A stretch of DNA of 64,000 nt, taken from the NCBI GenBank assembly GCA_964023205.1, contig OZ026838.1:32515843-32579842 (forward strand), in the 5' to 3' direction. Both the position numbers and the translations under genes were made by a program. This DNA comes from Lutraria lutraria (Eukaryota > Mollusca > Bivalvia > Venerida > Mactridae). The notes beneath the pieces were generated by a model, which did not search any database, had not been told where the DNA came from, and saw only the letters and a list, made by a program, of their open reading frames with translations. This document shows, piece after piece, positions 29,634-43,203 of the stretch. Position 1 is the stretch's first letter. Every line of letters begins with the position of its first letter.

Positions 29634-32600
29634 TATATACATGTCACAAAGACCAATAACTGAACCAACATTTTTAAAATGTATCATAAACCAAAGGCCT
29701 GTGTGATACATATAATAGGTCTTTGCTTAATCAACGCATGGCTGTGCTTATTAAGGCTTAATTTGTACAAAGCACATACCAGCATGAGTAACCTATATAC
29801 TCGTACATCGAAATGATTTACTATGATTACCTACTGTTAGCAAATAGCGCGAGTGTAGTACTTGTATCATTTAGTTTTTATCCACGTATCAATTTCAATA
29901 AAAAGCAATGATGCTTGCTGAATCTGAACCATTAATCAAGGGCGGTTCAGTCTACAGAAATACTGTTTATTTGTGAAAACGCACTAATCAAAACATTGAT
30001 TGACTTTTAGCGCATTAAGAATATTGATATCGGTGGTATTTATGATTTATGATCCGAATCATCGACCAGTGATATATTTCCCAATGAACGACATGTCAAT
30101 CAAATCCAGATAGTACAAGTCAATATCGAGCATAGAGAGCATGTTTTTAAAATTCTGAAAATTATATAGGATAAAAAAGCATTACCTTCCCACGGAATGA
30201 TTCGTTTGTTGATACACTTGTAAGAATAAAACACATGTGTAAGAAATGGTGGTACACTTTATACCATCCGTAAGCCCTGTATTTATAGACTTTTAAAAAC
30301 AGTAACTGTTGATGCTTTTCTCACGGTGGGTAAAATCGTGCGTATTTATTTATCTAATTCTTCAGGTTACAATAAAATCGTGTCATAAACTACCTTGTGC
30401 CTTGTAATCATTTTTCTACAAATCCAATACTAGTATAATTATACATCGCACGTTAGCGCGTCCTTGTAAAAAATGATAAGCGTCTCTTTTCAATTAATCC
30501 ATTGTACATCATACATACGAATCCGCTATTAATTCAGATCACACAAAACGATGATAGAATGAATAAAAGATAAATACTGAGAAAAAATTAAAAGTTTTTT
30601 TTTTCAATCGAAATCAATTAAGAATCGCTTACATCACTCATAGTGTCATCTATTGTACTTAATTGATTCGCTAACATTAAAGTCCAGGATACAGTTCATT
30701 AATTCTTAATGAGAAATATGATTGATCTCTTTAAATCAATTATACCGTCCACGAGCTCACATCTAAATGATCACAAAGCCATTTCGTTTATTTTTTCTTC
30801 TTCTTTCAATGATTAAACTGAATACAGATGTGATTAACATACCATGTTAGGTCACAATGTACTCCAGTAATCAAATTACACAGCTTGAACTATAAACCTT
30901 TCGAAAATCTTATCCAGTCGTAAAAATGAATTAAAATCGAGCACTAACGGCCACCAAACACACAACAACTTAATGTTTGTATAGAATAGTTCATTCCCTC
31001 CAAATTGTTATCATAGCACTGACGACCGTGAAATGATACATTCCTCTAGGTTACTAGCTGGTTAGTTAGCCATCTATCACGACTTTGTTCATTCTCAGTA
31101 GAGTATTACAGAACAGCCAATTTTCGGAGAGTACGTCCTGAAAGTGACAGAGATATTAATGCTGTAAATCTACATGAACATCGAAGTTTCTTAGAAAGAA
31201 AACAATGGTGTATTCATGTATTGGTCGTTCATAGAATATCTTGTAGTCTATGAATTGAGGAAACGCAAATTACACTGGGAGCAAATAAGTGGTGGTATCG
31301 ATGTAAGTGTGAAATTTCATCAGCAAAATCTATCCATTCAGAGACTATATACATTGAATATGGTTATCCAAGACATTTCCTTCGATGTTTGGAAACTGAA
31401 CGATAGCCGTGAGTCGCTCGGTGCGCATGAATTTCTATGCGGACCAAAGTACTACTATTTTCTACATTCGCCATGTAATTGTTAAACTAGTTCCTGTTTC
31501 ATGTCGTAGTGCAAGTCTATGTAAGTTCAGTTTCCACGAGTACATTCAATTCCTTGATTTCAATTTTTGTGTGAAAGTTTTCTGTATAGATATTTAGCAG
31601 ATAGAATACATAAAAACAACATGTTTACTGATGTGTTAGACAGACAGTAATGACAAGTATGTAATACTATCAGCATGGTAAAAGAATATGGCTCCTGTAT
31701 CACATACCCCGCCAGTATGCTTTGAAATAGGATCCGGTTTTTTATAAGCGATAACATAAACTACTTTGTGATATACGTGACGGTTTACTTTTTAAATCAT
31801 AAAACATTTTTTTGTAAGTATCAGTATCTGATCATAAAGTACACTTTACTGTTTATTTTTTCAATAATTTGAATTCATGAATAACGTGATACATTTAGTT
31901 CGTGCAAAAACACCATGTGTTGATTTCATGTATAAGAATTAATCACTCATTATTGTACACGTAAATGTATATCAGATTAAATGAACACCAAACATTAAAG
32001 TCGAACATAACTTCACGCAGATGTTTTATATCATTACATTATGTATAATCAGGTCATTAATTTGTTTTATGTCAAAAACCAATTTGTTGGCAATCTATAT
32101 AAGTTATACATGTACTTTGTTTATTTCTAAAACTCACTAAAACTGGACTTAAACTGGATAAAAATAAATGATTATAATAAAATCAGAAATAATCAAACTT
32201 ATATGTATAAAAGATATGTTAACAAATACATGAATATTTAGTAACAATCTAGGAAATTGTAGTGTTTACTATATTTCAGATATCGTAAAATAGTACAAAT
32301 ATCTCTATAAACATCAAATAAGAAATACCTAGTCTTCAATCACGCGAAGTGGACCGCTATTTTCGGCAATCAAATTAATTGCGATCTTATTAGATGCTGT
32401 TATTTAATTGTAATTGCTAAAGTTCAAAAGGTTAGAAAACAGATGATAAAATTATATTACTATTTATCAAGGTTAGACTAATTTTGTGATCCTTTAACTT
32501 CACTGTAATGGCGTGCAGTCCGAACCCCAAGTATATACCATCTGTGTGGTTGTACCGAACATTTTGAACATGGAACCACATATTGTGGAATACAAACAAA

Positions 32601-33415
32601 GAATAATTTATACATGAACTATGTGTATATTACTAGACTTTGTACAAACTGCATGAATATAATGTTGCGTGCAAACATAATTATCATTATTATGGTAATT
32701 CATTATTATACTGTATATATGGACTAACCAGGGCATAATTATATAACGACCTACATGTTCACATTGTAAAACTGAGTTATTAAAAGAATCATATTTACAT
32801 ATTTACTAAATCAGCTACATTGTATTTTTTTGAGTATATAGAAAATAAACATTCAATTTGCAACATACAAACGGTACCGGTAATTAATTAAAAAACGTAG
32901 TTACTCTTACCACATGCTTTGTATTCCAACATATACTGAGTCATGTATACAATTTAGACTGTCGTACAATAGATGGGTTCAAATATTCTTAACACGCAAT
33001 AACAAACTGGATTTTTAAGTGTCAAAGTGTACACTCAACAATTTCTTAACAAGCGTAAATATTTGCAATCAGTTTAACCATAAGTCGCTTTCCTGAAATG
33101 TTCACCTACAAACACTGCATAACAAACTTTTATCTAAATTACGCTTTTACTAAAACGTCATGATTACATAAATATTTGTATATCCGCATACTTCAGAGGT
33201 ATTAACTTTACGTGAAGCCTATATTCCACTTGATATTGAAACTTTTGTCAAGAGAGTTTTTTTAAACTTTCCGCACTAACATGAAAGACGCACATTTAGA
33301 TACAACGTGAGTGTCTGTTGATAACACCAATGCTGTAAGAACGTTTACACGTATTAAAGCTACCAGTGAAAAACCGGCTGAATGTTCGACTTTCAAAATT
33401 TTACATAGACATGTA

Positions 33416-33589
33416 CACCATTACCTCTCCGGAGTGGCCCTCTGTTGAGCAACAACCTCCCTTTAACAACAGCATGATTTTTCATACTGTACGATTTAAC
33501 TTTCATTTTGATCTCTCTTGAACAACAACCTCTCAACAACAAAATAATTTAGTTCTCCCAAAGGGTGTTGCTTTGGACAGGTTTCACTG
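33416..33589. mobile_element. TA-flanked element, family B, opposite orientation
   Basis: ACCTCTCCGGAG near the left and TTGGACAGGTTTCACTG at the right, with TA on both sides (33414-33415, 33590-33591). The interior has GAGCAACAACCTCC and GAACAACAACCTCTC. Confidence 0.6.
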
Positions 33590-36500
33590 TAAATTAAAAT
33601 ACTATTACAGAGAGATTCAGAGTTTTGAACTCAATATAATTAATTATTTGTTTTCCATTCTTTTATCGTTAAATTAAATCTCACGATTTTCAGTCAGTAA
33701 GTCTACAGTATTATATACAGCGTCTCACCACCCACCGTGGTACGGAATTAACTGATAATCTAATCTACCTAAAAGCCCAGCATTGTCTATGGATCCACAA
33801 TGTGTCTCTGAATGTACAAGATCATCTCAACAATACTACAATTTATTTTTATAGGGCATATCTGCCTATGAACATATATCCAGCACATACATGTATAGAA
33901 CATTTATAATTACATGTATTCATATACATTATATATAAACAGTAATGTCTATGTGTATAATGTAGATTGAAAAGCATATTTATACATGTATACAATTAAG
34001 GTATCTGTTATGATGGTTTTTTAATAGAATAATGTATATGTATACATCAATTAAAATTGAGAGATGAGTGTAATTGGAAAACGAAATAAATCTTAAAAGT
34101 TAAAACAAATTAGAAATTGAATTTCATGAGTACTAATGAAACAATAAGGAAAGGAGAATTTGTTCATTCATAAAGTACAGTTTGTCTTCAGAATCTTTCA
34201 ATACGCAGAGTTGGTCAAAATGAGTGAACGACTATCCGTAAACCACGGCCACCAAGAACGACGATGAATTGTCAGCACACATGTTGATTATATAGAAGAT
34301 AAACCTCCATATAAAGGCTCACTGAACATAAAGGGCACATGTTAACCTCCCCGACGACTGCCTTAGTTCACAAGTTTGACTGTAACTATTCAGAGAAGGT
34401 AAAGATTATCATAATCTGCTGCAGTCAATGCACGATCGGACAGCACACAAGCAAAAGTTAATACCATCGTTGTTTTCTTTTCTTATTTTGATACACAATC
34501 CTTGTCTGCCATCGTATTAACAACCGAAAAAGTATTTACTTTCAAACAATAGACACCCTTTTTATAAATTTTAATCTTCATTCCGTTTTATAGGTGAAAT
34601 AATTTATAAGTTCAGTTTTCGTTCATTGCATCTTGGCATTTAGCATTCCATTCCTGGCTATTACAGTCTTGTTCAACTGCTTAGTAAGTAGCCTGGTTAG
34701 TTAAGTTCATTGCCACAAGTTATTATATACGAACAAAATACTCTATTATTGCCCCCGTTAAGAAAAATATGTAAAAGATAACCATGCATTATAACAAGCA
34801 ATTATAAATTAATGATCTGTTTACGAGACACCAGTAAAACAGCATCTGTAAGTCATAGTCAGGCCAGGGAAGTAAACATAGGTCTTACACGAGGGGAAAT
34901 TCAATTATAATTTTGTTATGATTAATGTGTGAGAAAAGCTTTCCCGCGATTGGCTTCTATATATTCTTGGCATAACAATTCTATACATTCATACATTACT
35001 GTTAGATTAGACTGTGTAAACTGACAAGCAGAAATGAAAGATATGAGTTGTCTTTTAGTTATAGCCTGATTGTTTCATCTGATAGTCATGACAAAATATC
35101 AGTGTAGGAATGGTTGGCACGAGGAATTGATTGCACGTGATATGCGCCGCGCAATGTGATATAAATGACACGTACGTGCATGTAAGATACAAAATAATCG
35201 CGTTATGTATAAAATAAGTGTCCGTACAAAATGAATTCCGATGTTATTTCAAATAAAAAATGATACAATGAAGGATGCATGTATTTTTTTTTATTATTAA
35301 AATGGACCTGAAATCAAAATGAACCGGTTTGTGATTTATTATTACGATATCCGGTAATGTTTAATGAAAAGGTTGATAACGTATTTCACGACCAACTTCC
35401 GGTTAATTTATACAGTGTAAATGATGTGTAAATATTTGCCTTTGGATAAATACATTTCTAATAGCAATGGCAAGGAGATGATGCATTGATTTTTTTCGGT
35501 TCAAAATAAAAAAGTAAGCTCGGCCATTATAAATGATCATGGGTGAAACACTGGCTTACTTTTTATAGAGGTTAAATTCAGTCCGCGAGCTTGATTCGTA
35601 TCCGAATAATTTTAGAGAAGTGTGCAAATATCGACTTGTTATACAGTTTTTTTAATGCCGAACAGAGTGAGGAATATGGGAGCTTAGCAAACATCTTCTT
35701 ATAGTATCGTTCACACTACATTTGACGTACCAGTAAACAACACAATTGTATCTTTCTTTCAATTCGCGACCTCATAAATCTTAGACAATATTTTTTTTTA
35801 GTAAAGATTGAATTATATGTTCAGTAGTAAACTGATATAAAGCTGTTTTCGTTGACTATTCTACAATTCGGTCCACTGATAGAATTTGATAGATATTCAT
35901 CAACACAAATCAAGTTCTTACTTGAAACACTATACGAAAAAAAAACAGACATACGACCCTTTTTGTCAAAGAATAACTCTTGGGTGATGGCTAGAGACGT
36001 TAGTTGTCAAAATCAAAACGAAATCTAAAAAAGCAATCATAACGTTTGGTCATTAAATCTCCTTGAATCCAATAATATTTGCCTTACATCAACAATCCTG
36101 TCGGTAAAATACGGTCAAGATACGGTCAGCATAATTATTAGTGTGTTCCCACGTGGTTGCTATCGACGCGTATCATACATTCATATCTAAATTGCAAAAT
36201 AATGAGAAAAGAATTATTAACATACTTTTTTACTCGCACACGATGAAAAACATAATAACAGAGTCCTTGAGCCGCATTAGTCGTAAGATTAAGAATTGAG
36301 AGAGTATCATAACATGATATGAACAAATAACCAGTTGTGGTCAAGATGTCCGTACTAACCCGTCTCTTATCCGAACCTTCTAATCTTGTAAAAATGCAAT
36401 TACAATATGGTAAGATAAGTGAAATAAAAATCATATCTTTTATCTTTATTACAAATTTACGTGGGATTTCTTCACAAAGGTGGGTCACATTAGTTTTTAA

Positions 36501-36939
36501 GGTTGATGCGTTCAAGCGCTAAGCTCACGATTAGCAAAGAAATGACAGTCGTGTTAATTCCTAGTTAGCAACCCCAAAAATTATTTCAATGATACGATAA
36601 GGAACATCGTTGAATGAAACTAAATACTTGCTGTTTTGATTATTTTCTGTGTTGCATTCACTCTCAGTAAGCTTTACAGCGAAAGTCTTCAAGTGTATAT
36701 AAGTATAATCTAAGTTTATTGGGTACCGGTAATACTAAAAAATATATATTGTTGAAAAAAAAAACGAAAATAAAGGGCTATTTATTTTTTTACATTCCCT
36801 CTGGTGTTAAATGATAATAATCCCTTATTTACAAATCATTGTCGTTTTATTTTTCAATTCCAGGTTCCTTCTCTTTTGTTACATTAATTATCTTTTTGTT
36901 TTGGGACTTTTCAATAATGTTTTTTACGATGAAGAAATA

Positions 36940-37075
36940 CCTCTGGCATACACCTGGATAAAAATTGACCTTCTGTAAACTAGCTGGACAGCTTCCTCAT
37001 ATGTGTAACATGTTTGTCTGGTCCTGGGATAGATTCGAACTGACAACGATAAAAAACTAGATTGTTATCTTTACG
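36940..37075 (-). repeat. SINE family copy 3, truncated
   Basis: CTGTAAACTAGCTGGACAG, CTTCCTCATATGTGTAAC, CTGGTCCTGGGATAGATTCG and AACTGACAACG match the 1.8 and 2.3 kb copies. The tRNA-like end is lost. Confidence 0.5.
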
Positions 37076-40000
37076 GTACTGGTTGTTCAAATAAAAATAA
37101 TTTGATAAAAAAACTCATTTTTGTCTTATTTACGAAATAATATCATGTGACTTTATTAACAACATGGTCCATCAGTGATTAATAACTACAGATTTTGAAT
37201 TTCGTAGGTATGAGCAGATTTGCATGAAATACACTTAGTGTTACATTGAATCAACGGTATAATGTTTTAATAGCACTATAATATTTTATGTTGAAACATT
37301 CAGATATCTATACCCATGCAGGACTCATATTTCGAATACAAAAACATTCCTTGATTATCTGAATTGTATCATCTATGAACACACGACAAAAAACACTTAA
37401 AGGCGTTACCATAACAATGCAGGTTGACATGCAACACTTGATCATAAATTAAGACAAGACATTTGCTTATATTTCATTTATCCGCCTAGGTGTCTGTCCG
37501 CATAAATCAGTCAAATATCAACCAAAAAAAAATACTGATTCAGTGTAAGATTGAGATATTGTAGATAGATTTAAGGTACATTCTTTGATATAAAATTACG
37601 ACATCACCGGGAAGTTACAACCACCTTTTGGTTTCAAATTGTTTCTCGTGTTTTAATGTTCGTCATTATGAGATTTATGCGTTGTTTCAAGTAACAAAAA
37701 AAATAACGTCGATTCTTGTTAATGACTTCATTCAACATTTTAAATCAAATGTACAAACATCTTAAGATTATTTACAAAACTGATGTACGAATAGAATGTA
37801 AAAAAACTTTATTTAAGATGTACGATTTCGTACTGATGAAATGTTATTAAAATGATAGCTTTCGTACCAGGTGGCAATCGATATTTTTTTCATAAACAAC
37901 GTATGTTATGTCAAACTTAATAGAAATTACATTAATGAAGCTAAACGTTGATAAGTAAAGATACAGGCTTATCACATGTTCGGCTTTCTAATGTTCTTAA
38001 TATTAGAAATAGAAAAATCGAAGAACTTACAAACTCAACCCTACATGGCATCCACGCGTCCCGTTACGAACATACAAAAACGTGCTGAGTATTGACGTAA
38101 CTTATGGTGATAACGTTTGATAAAAGTGAATTAGAAATAGTTCTGATGATACTGACTAAGTGAATATTTATGACTGAATTCTTCGAAACAAATTCTTCAG
38201 GCAGAGAGATAAGTTTAAATCACTATAGATCATCTAACTGTGGGTTATAACCGCAAGTATTCGCTCCAAAATATTTGATTTCAACTTTTTCTAGTCTAAT
38301 ACACGAGTTTGATCATTTCAAATCATTATAAGCTGTTATTTTAGAATATTTCACCTAAGTGTAAATCAGACAAGTCAGCTCAATAATCATTGCTTTGATC
38401 GTTTTTAATTAAAAAGCACATTGTGATGTTTACTAAATCGATAGACACCATGCTGTGTAGAAACAATATTTTACATCATTCTATTATACGATTAAATCAT
38501 AAAATCACCTGAACTTTGCTGTATTGTGATACATTGTGATGTATTTACATGAATTTTCAGTCGTAATCTTTACAGATTTCCTCTTAACAGAATATTTAAG
38601 ATTTACAGATCGATGTTACTAACAATAAAGTTTCAGAAATGAAATTTTATACCAGTTCAACATGCAAATAAAAATTTTATCAAAATAGTCTGTCCACACT
38701 TGTTGTTACATCAATGTCGCATTCAAGTTTCATATATTTGATCTATGTATTTATGACATCTTTGATAAAAAGATAAATTTTTAAGGATTTAATATTTATC
38801 ACATTTTTTGTATAAAAGGTATAGACAAATATTCATAAATCTCTACGTATGATAAACATTTTAAACATGGTTTAGTGCCTTATGAAATAACTGTTCACAC
38901 TCTGTATGAAAGTTTAAAGACAATATAAAAATGTTATGAAGATCAAACATACCATAAAATCAGCTCACTCACTGGGTAGGTCTAGAAGGTGGGATTAAAG
39001 TTTCATACCGTAAACCGTTCCGTCTAAACAATGTTTAAAATCCATTTGATGTCGGTCCAAGCCGGACAATACGGTGTAATTTAAAACATTTTATCGCTTT
39101 GCTCTGACAACGTTACTCGACTTTTTATCGAAAACTTGTGAAAACCTCGACGGTATGTCCTAACAGGCCAGGTATTTATACTAATTGGTAAACAAATTTC
39201 GATACAACAAGTAAACAAAACAAGTAATCTCATTAGTCAGTATTTGACTTTGATACGAAAAATTTCTAAACTAGTGGTATCTTTCACTCGCGAAGTTTTT
39301 AACGGATAGGATCAAAGTTTAGTCGTAGTTTAACACAAACTTGGCAAAAGTTTGATATCTGATAAGAAACATATCGGTATAACAGACTTCGACTGTTCAC
39401 ACTTAACCTGATAGAGTAAGATTTCCATCTTATATCGAAGTCATTTACTTTTTTTTGAAAAATCGCACAAACTCACATAATGATTTCACGTTCCGTTAGA
39501 AATGTTAATGCTTTAATTAACCTCTAAACATAATTACATTTCGCTATTTTTCATTTTACACAATGTTAATGAGCCGGGCTATACACAATTTGGTACAAAA
39601 TTAATCAGATTGTTTTAAGTGCATTAAACCACACAGGTGTAAGTATCTGTATAGGTTATCAAATATATACGATACTAGTACATAATAATTATCGAAAGTT
39701 TCAAATGATGTTGGTTTTTTGTACACGCCCAAATAAAAATCATATTTCAATGAACGAGTAAATTATGACCATGTATTGGAAAACGATTTTTTTTATAGTA
39801 AATGTAGTTTTGTTCTGCAGTACATATTTATCTCATTCACGATTTTAAATTGTTGATTATGGAGGTTGCTGACCGGTAATAAAAGCTTTATGAAAAAGTC
39901 TTAAAAATGAATTCTGTGTCGTATTAGAGTATAAGTTAAAATAAATTCCGTTTTGCAATGTTAATATTTGTTATTTGCCTGTGAAATATTGCGGCTTTTT

Positions 40001-40104
40001 TGTTGGACATTTCATACAGGTTATTTTCTCACTGACTTCATTTAATATAACTGTATCTGCGGCATTTTCAAGGTTTACAAAATCATGTTTATTTTTTGTA
40101 TTCA

Positions 40105-40278
40105 CAGTCAGACGTGTTTTAGCGGCTATATTCGAATAAAAGTCACATTGTGACTAAAGACCGTTCTTTTAAAAACTATCATTGATGATTTAGAACAAAG
40201 TGACCTCGGAAGGTCACCTGTCGATAAAAGTCACATCATGTCTTCCCCAAGGGTGGCCTTTGTTCACAGGTTTGAATG
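40105..40278. mobile_element. TA-type element, family A
   Basis: CAGTCAGACGTGTTTTAGCG at the left and CACAGGTTTGAATG then TA at the right. The interior has GGTGGCCTTTGTTCACAGG, as in the 29.5 kb copy. Confidence 0.5.
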
Positions 40279-42112
40279 TATATATTTAATGGTTTAAAGG
40301 CATTCAGAATGTGTCGATATTCCAGAATTAGATGAACTTTCTATCTGCCAAGAATCATACACACATGAATATCACACTTTTTATATGCATGCATCAAAAT
40401 TGCACGCATTTTAAGGATAAATTATATAAATATGAATAATTTGATGAGAACGTAACTTGAATGTTACTTTTAGTGACAATGTCGCTCCTATTACAGTCAA
40501 TAAATATTTTACAGTCGATAAACTTTATCATTCTATAAAACATCTATTTGTCAAGCTGGTAAAAGAGAAATAAAATACATCTGCAATGGTGTTAGCAAGT
40601 ACATTGCATCTTCATTCTTGTAACCACTGAATGCTTTTGTCAACGAATCAAATTAACATAACCACAGAAATTGAAAATGTCTTTATAGAATGCATTTTAT
40701 ATCAATTGATAACATATACATTGTTTATTGTGCATATTTCAAGCGGAAATTTAAAGCAAGTTACGAGACAAATACAATTTTAATGGCTATCAAATGTGTT
40801 TACTGTATAACTCCTTAATGCATTTTATTTTGAATGCTTTTATAACCGATGAAAGCTAGTGAAGTTTGATTAAACTTGGGACTAAACACAAGTTGTATCT
40901 ATAAATGACTTGTTTCTCTAATAAGTGTAGTCATAAACTGGGTATAGTCGTATTGTGACCATAATTAATTTATAAATGATTAATTTAATCATTACAAAAT
41001 GAAGCGACTATTAAAATTTAGTCTGATACAGACAATTGAAAATGGTTACCTGTGAACAACGATCATTTTCTCCTAAGAAACTCCGTGTGTAAATTCACTG
41101 ACACAAACATCCACTATTGTTCAAATCAGTTATAAATCATATCGTAAATCTGTTCCGTTCTTATGCGTCTTTCCAACTTTGTGACGAAAATCACGAATGT
41201 TATTCGTTGCTCAGACGAAATATCACAAGCACAAGATAAAGCCCCAAAGTTTGCACAAATACCACCATAATCTGGTAACAAAAGTCTGTCGATGTTGGAT
41301 ATCAGCATATATAATACTGTCAAACATGAGTTTGCGACCATCTGTGGTTAAAAGCCCATCAGCTTTTTCAATTTAGTAATACAGATAGTAAAACATAAGA
41401 AATATATTTTGTTTGCTCTAAAATATTTTTTACATAATGCGTTTTAGCCACATCTCGTCAAAATGTTGTCAGATGCTTTTTTGCAATATCATTGAAAACT
41501 TGAAAGTACAGTGCTACATTTCTATTTGTACTTTGTGATTAAAAAGGAAAATCTAGTGCAAGATAGTTTCACTGATAAGACATCTTTCTAGGTAAAATAA
41601 AACCTACTTTAATTTCAACATCCAAAAGACTAATGGGGCTTTTAAGGTAATCCGTGAATGTTTGTGCCTCGGTACACATTTATCAGTAAGGTATGTCAGA
41701 TCTGCCTTCGAATAAAGGCCAGCTGTGCATCATGGTGCATGAGAAGACATTTTTTCTAGATATAGAAAATGATAAGCTATGTTGACGATAACAATACGTG
41801 TCTAGAATGGCTGGTAAATACTTTGTTGTATGCACATAGACGTATTCTAATTGAAAACTAATCAATAACTTGTATTTTATTACATATAATAAATAATAAA
41901 ACAGAGGTACCAGTACATAGTTGAAAGATAAAGATAGATGACAATTATTGTACCTCGTTAAACCGTTACTTTTTGAGTTTGGGTCATATTTAACAAATCT
42001 GTACTATATTTGTGAATTTTGAAAGAAGAAAGTGTGGTACTGTCCGTGAATAATGCATGATCCAAGTTCATGTAAATTACAGTTACTCATCTATTGAATA
42101 AAAAAATACAAA

Positions 42113-42164
42113 TGCAATCAAAGACCTATACTATACTATATCTATAGTATAAGTCTTTGATGCA
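42113..42164. other. 22-bp perfect-looking hairpin
   Basis: TGCAATCAAAGACCTATAC.. (42113-42135) and ..GTATAAGTCTTTGATGCA (42143-42164) form a stem of about 22 pairs with one or two bulges and a 7-base loop. No flanking duplication. It could be a transposon relic or a small structured RNA; nothing shows expression. Confidence 0.4.
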
Positions 42165-43095
42165 ATAAACAAATATATGTACAATATTATAGTAGTATTA
42201 TGCTGTTATTTACTTGTTGATATTGAATATGGTTTGAAATCTGGCAATACAATATTGATTATTTAAAAGGGTGTCTCCAAAATCATGCTCTGTATTGAAA
42301 TACAAATATTGAAACATTTGCAAAATAAAGTGAAGTACGGCGAATAAAGAATGAAATCTTACCTTGTGCTCATCCGAGTTATGAGGTTAGTTACGTAACC
42401 CTGCAGTACGGTATGTGAAGACACTGTGTATTTTAATTCGCGATATGTAAATAACATGTTCTGGATGAAATTTTACAATGAAATTTAACTTGATTTAATC
42501 AATCAAAGAACATAAAATGTTAAATAATTTAAATCCATTTAAAGATTAAAGATTTAACCGCAGTTCCTGATTTAGACCAAAGTTAAGTACGTAATCGCGT
42601 TATACAGTCTAAACACGCCAGTATAAATGGGAGCAAGTCACACAACTTCAAGGAGATGAACGAACGGTCTCTAATTTAACAAATAACAAAGATTGCAATT
42701 GAATGAATTTATAGTGACTTCGGTAGTAAATACTCGTTAATGAAATGCATCTATTCCAATGATGATTAAAGTAAACTTGCGGTGAAATGAATCCATTGGA
42801 CAAATATGTACTTTAGTATTTATTATGGTCCACGTTTGTGTTTTTTTCCACTATGATTAAATATTAGAGTAATAAAGATAATGTCAAAAACATTCTCATT
42901 TCAATTTAAAATTCATTTTTCAAACTTTTTATTTTTGACAATTTGACAAAAATATCGACTTCGCTCAATATTATGTGGAGAAAGTGTCGACTATACTTAT
43001 GGAGGGGTAATTTATAGGAGTGTCACGATACGCCTGTTCAAAGGTAGAAAAAATCAAAAGAATAAAGACCGGCTAACACTTTCAACAAAAAAACA

Positions 43096-43203
43096 AAACG
43101 TCCGCTGTATTTAACTGAAAAAACGACGTCAACAAGGATGTCTGAAGTATCATGCAGTGGGGTTGACGTCGGTTTTTTTACAGTTAAATACAGCGGACGT
43201 TTC
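43096..43203. repeat. Strong foldback with 38-42 base arms
   Basis: Left arm 43096-43133 begins AAACGTCCGCTGTATTTAAC and ends GACGTCAAC. Right arm 43162-43203 is its inverse with a 3-base insertion in the T run. The loop is 28 bases. Both arms carry GACGTC. Confidence 0.8.

Noticed and set aside
31216..31597. Two overlapping plus-strand open frames
   Set aside because: Neither shows a domain, and no acceptor or donor links them to another exon.
36138..36515. Minus-strand open frame of 125 codons
   Set aside because: No recognisable domain, no splice partners in phase, and Cys/aromatic-rich composition typical of translated AT-rich DNA.
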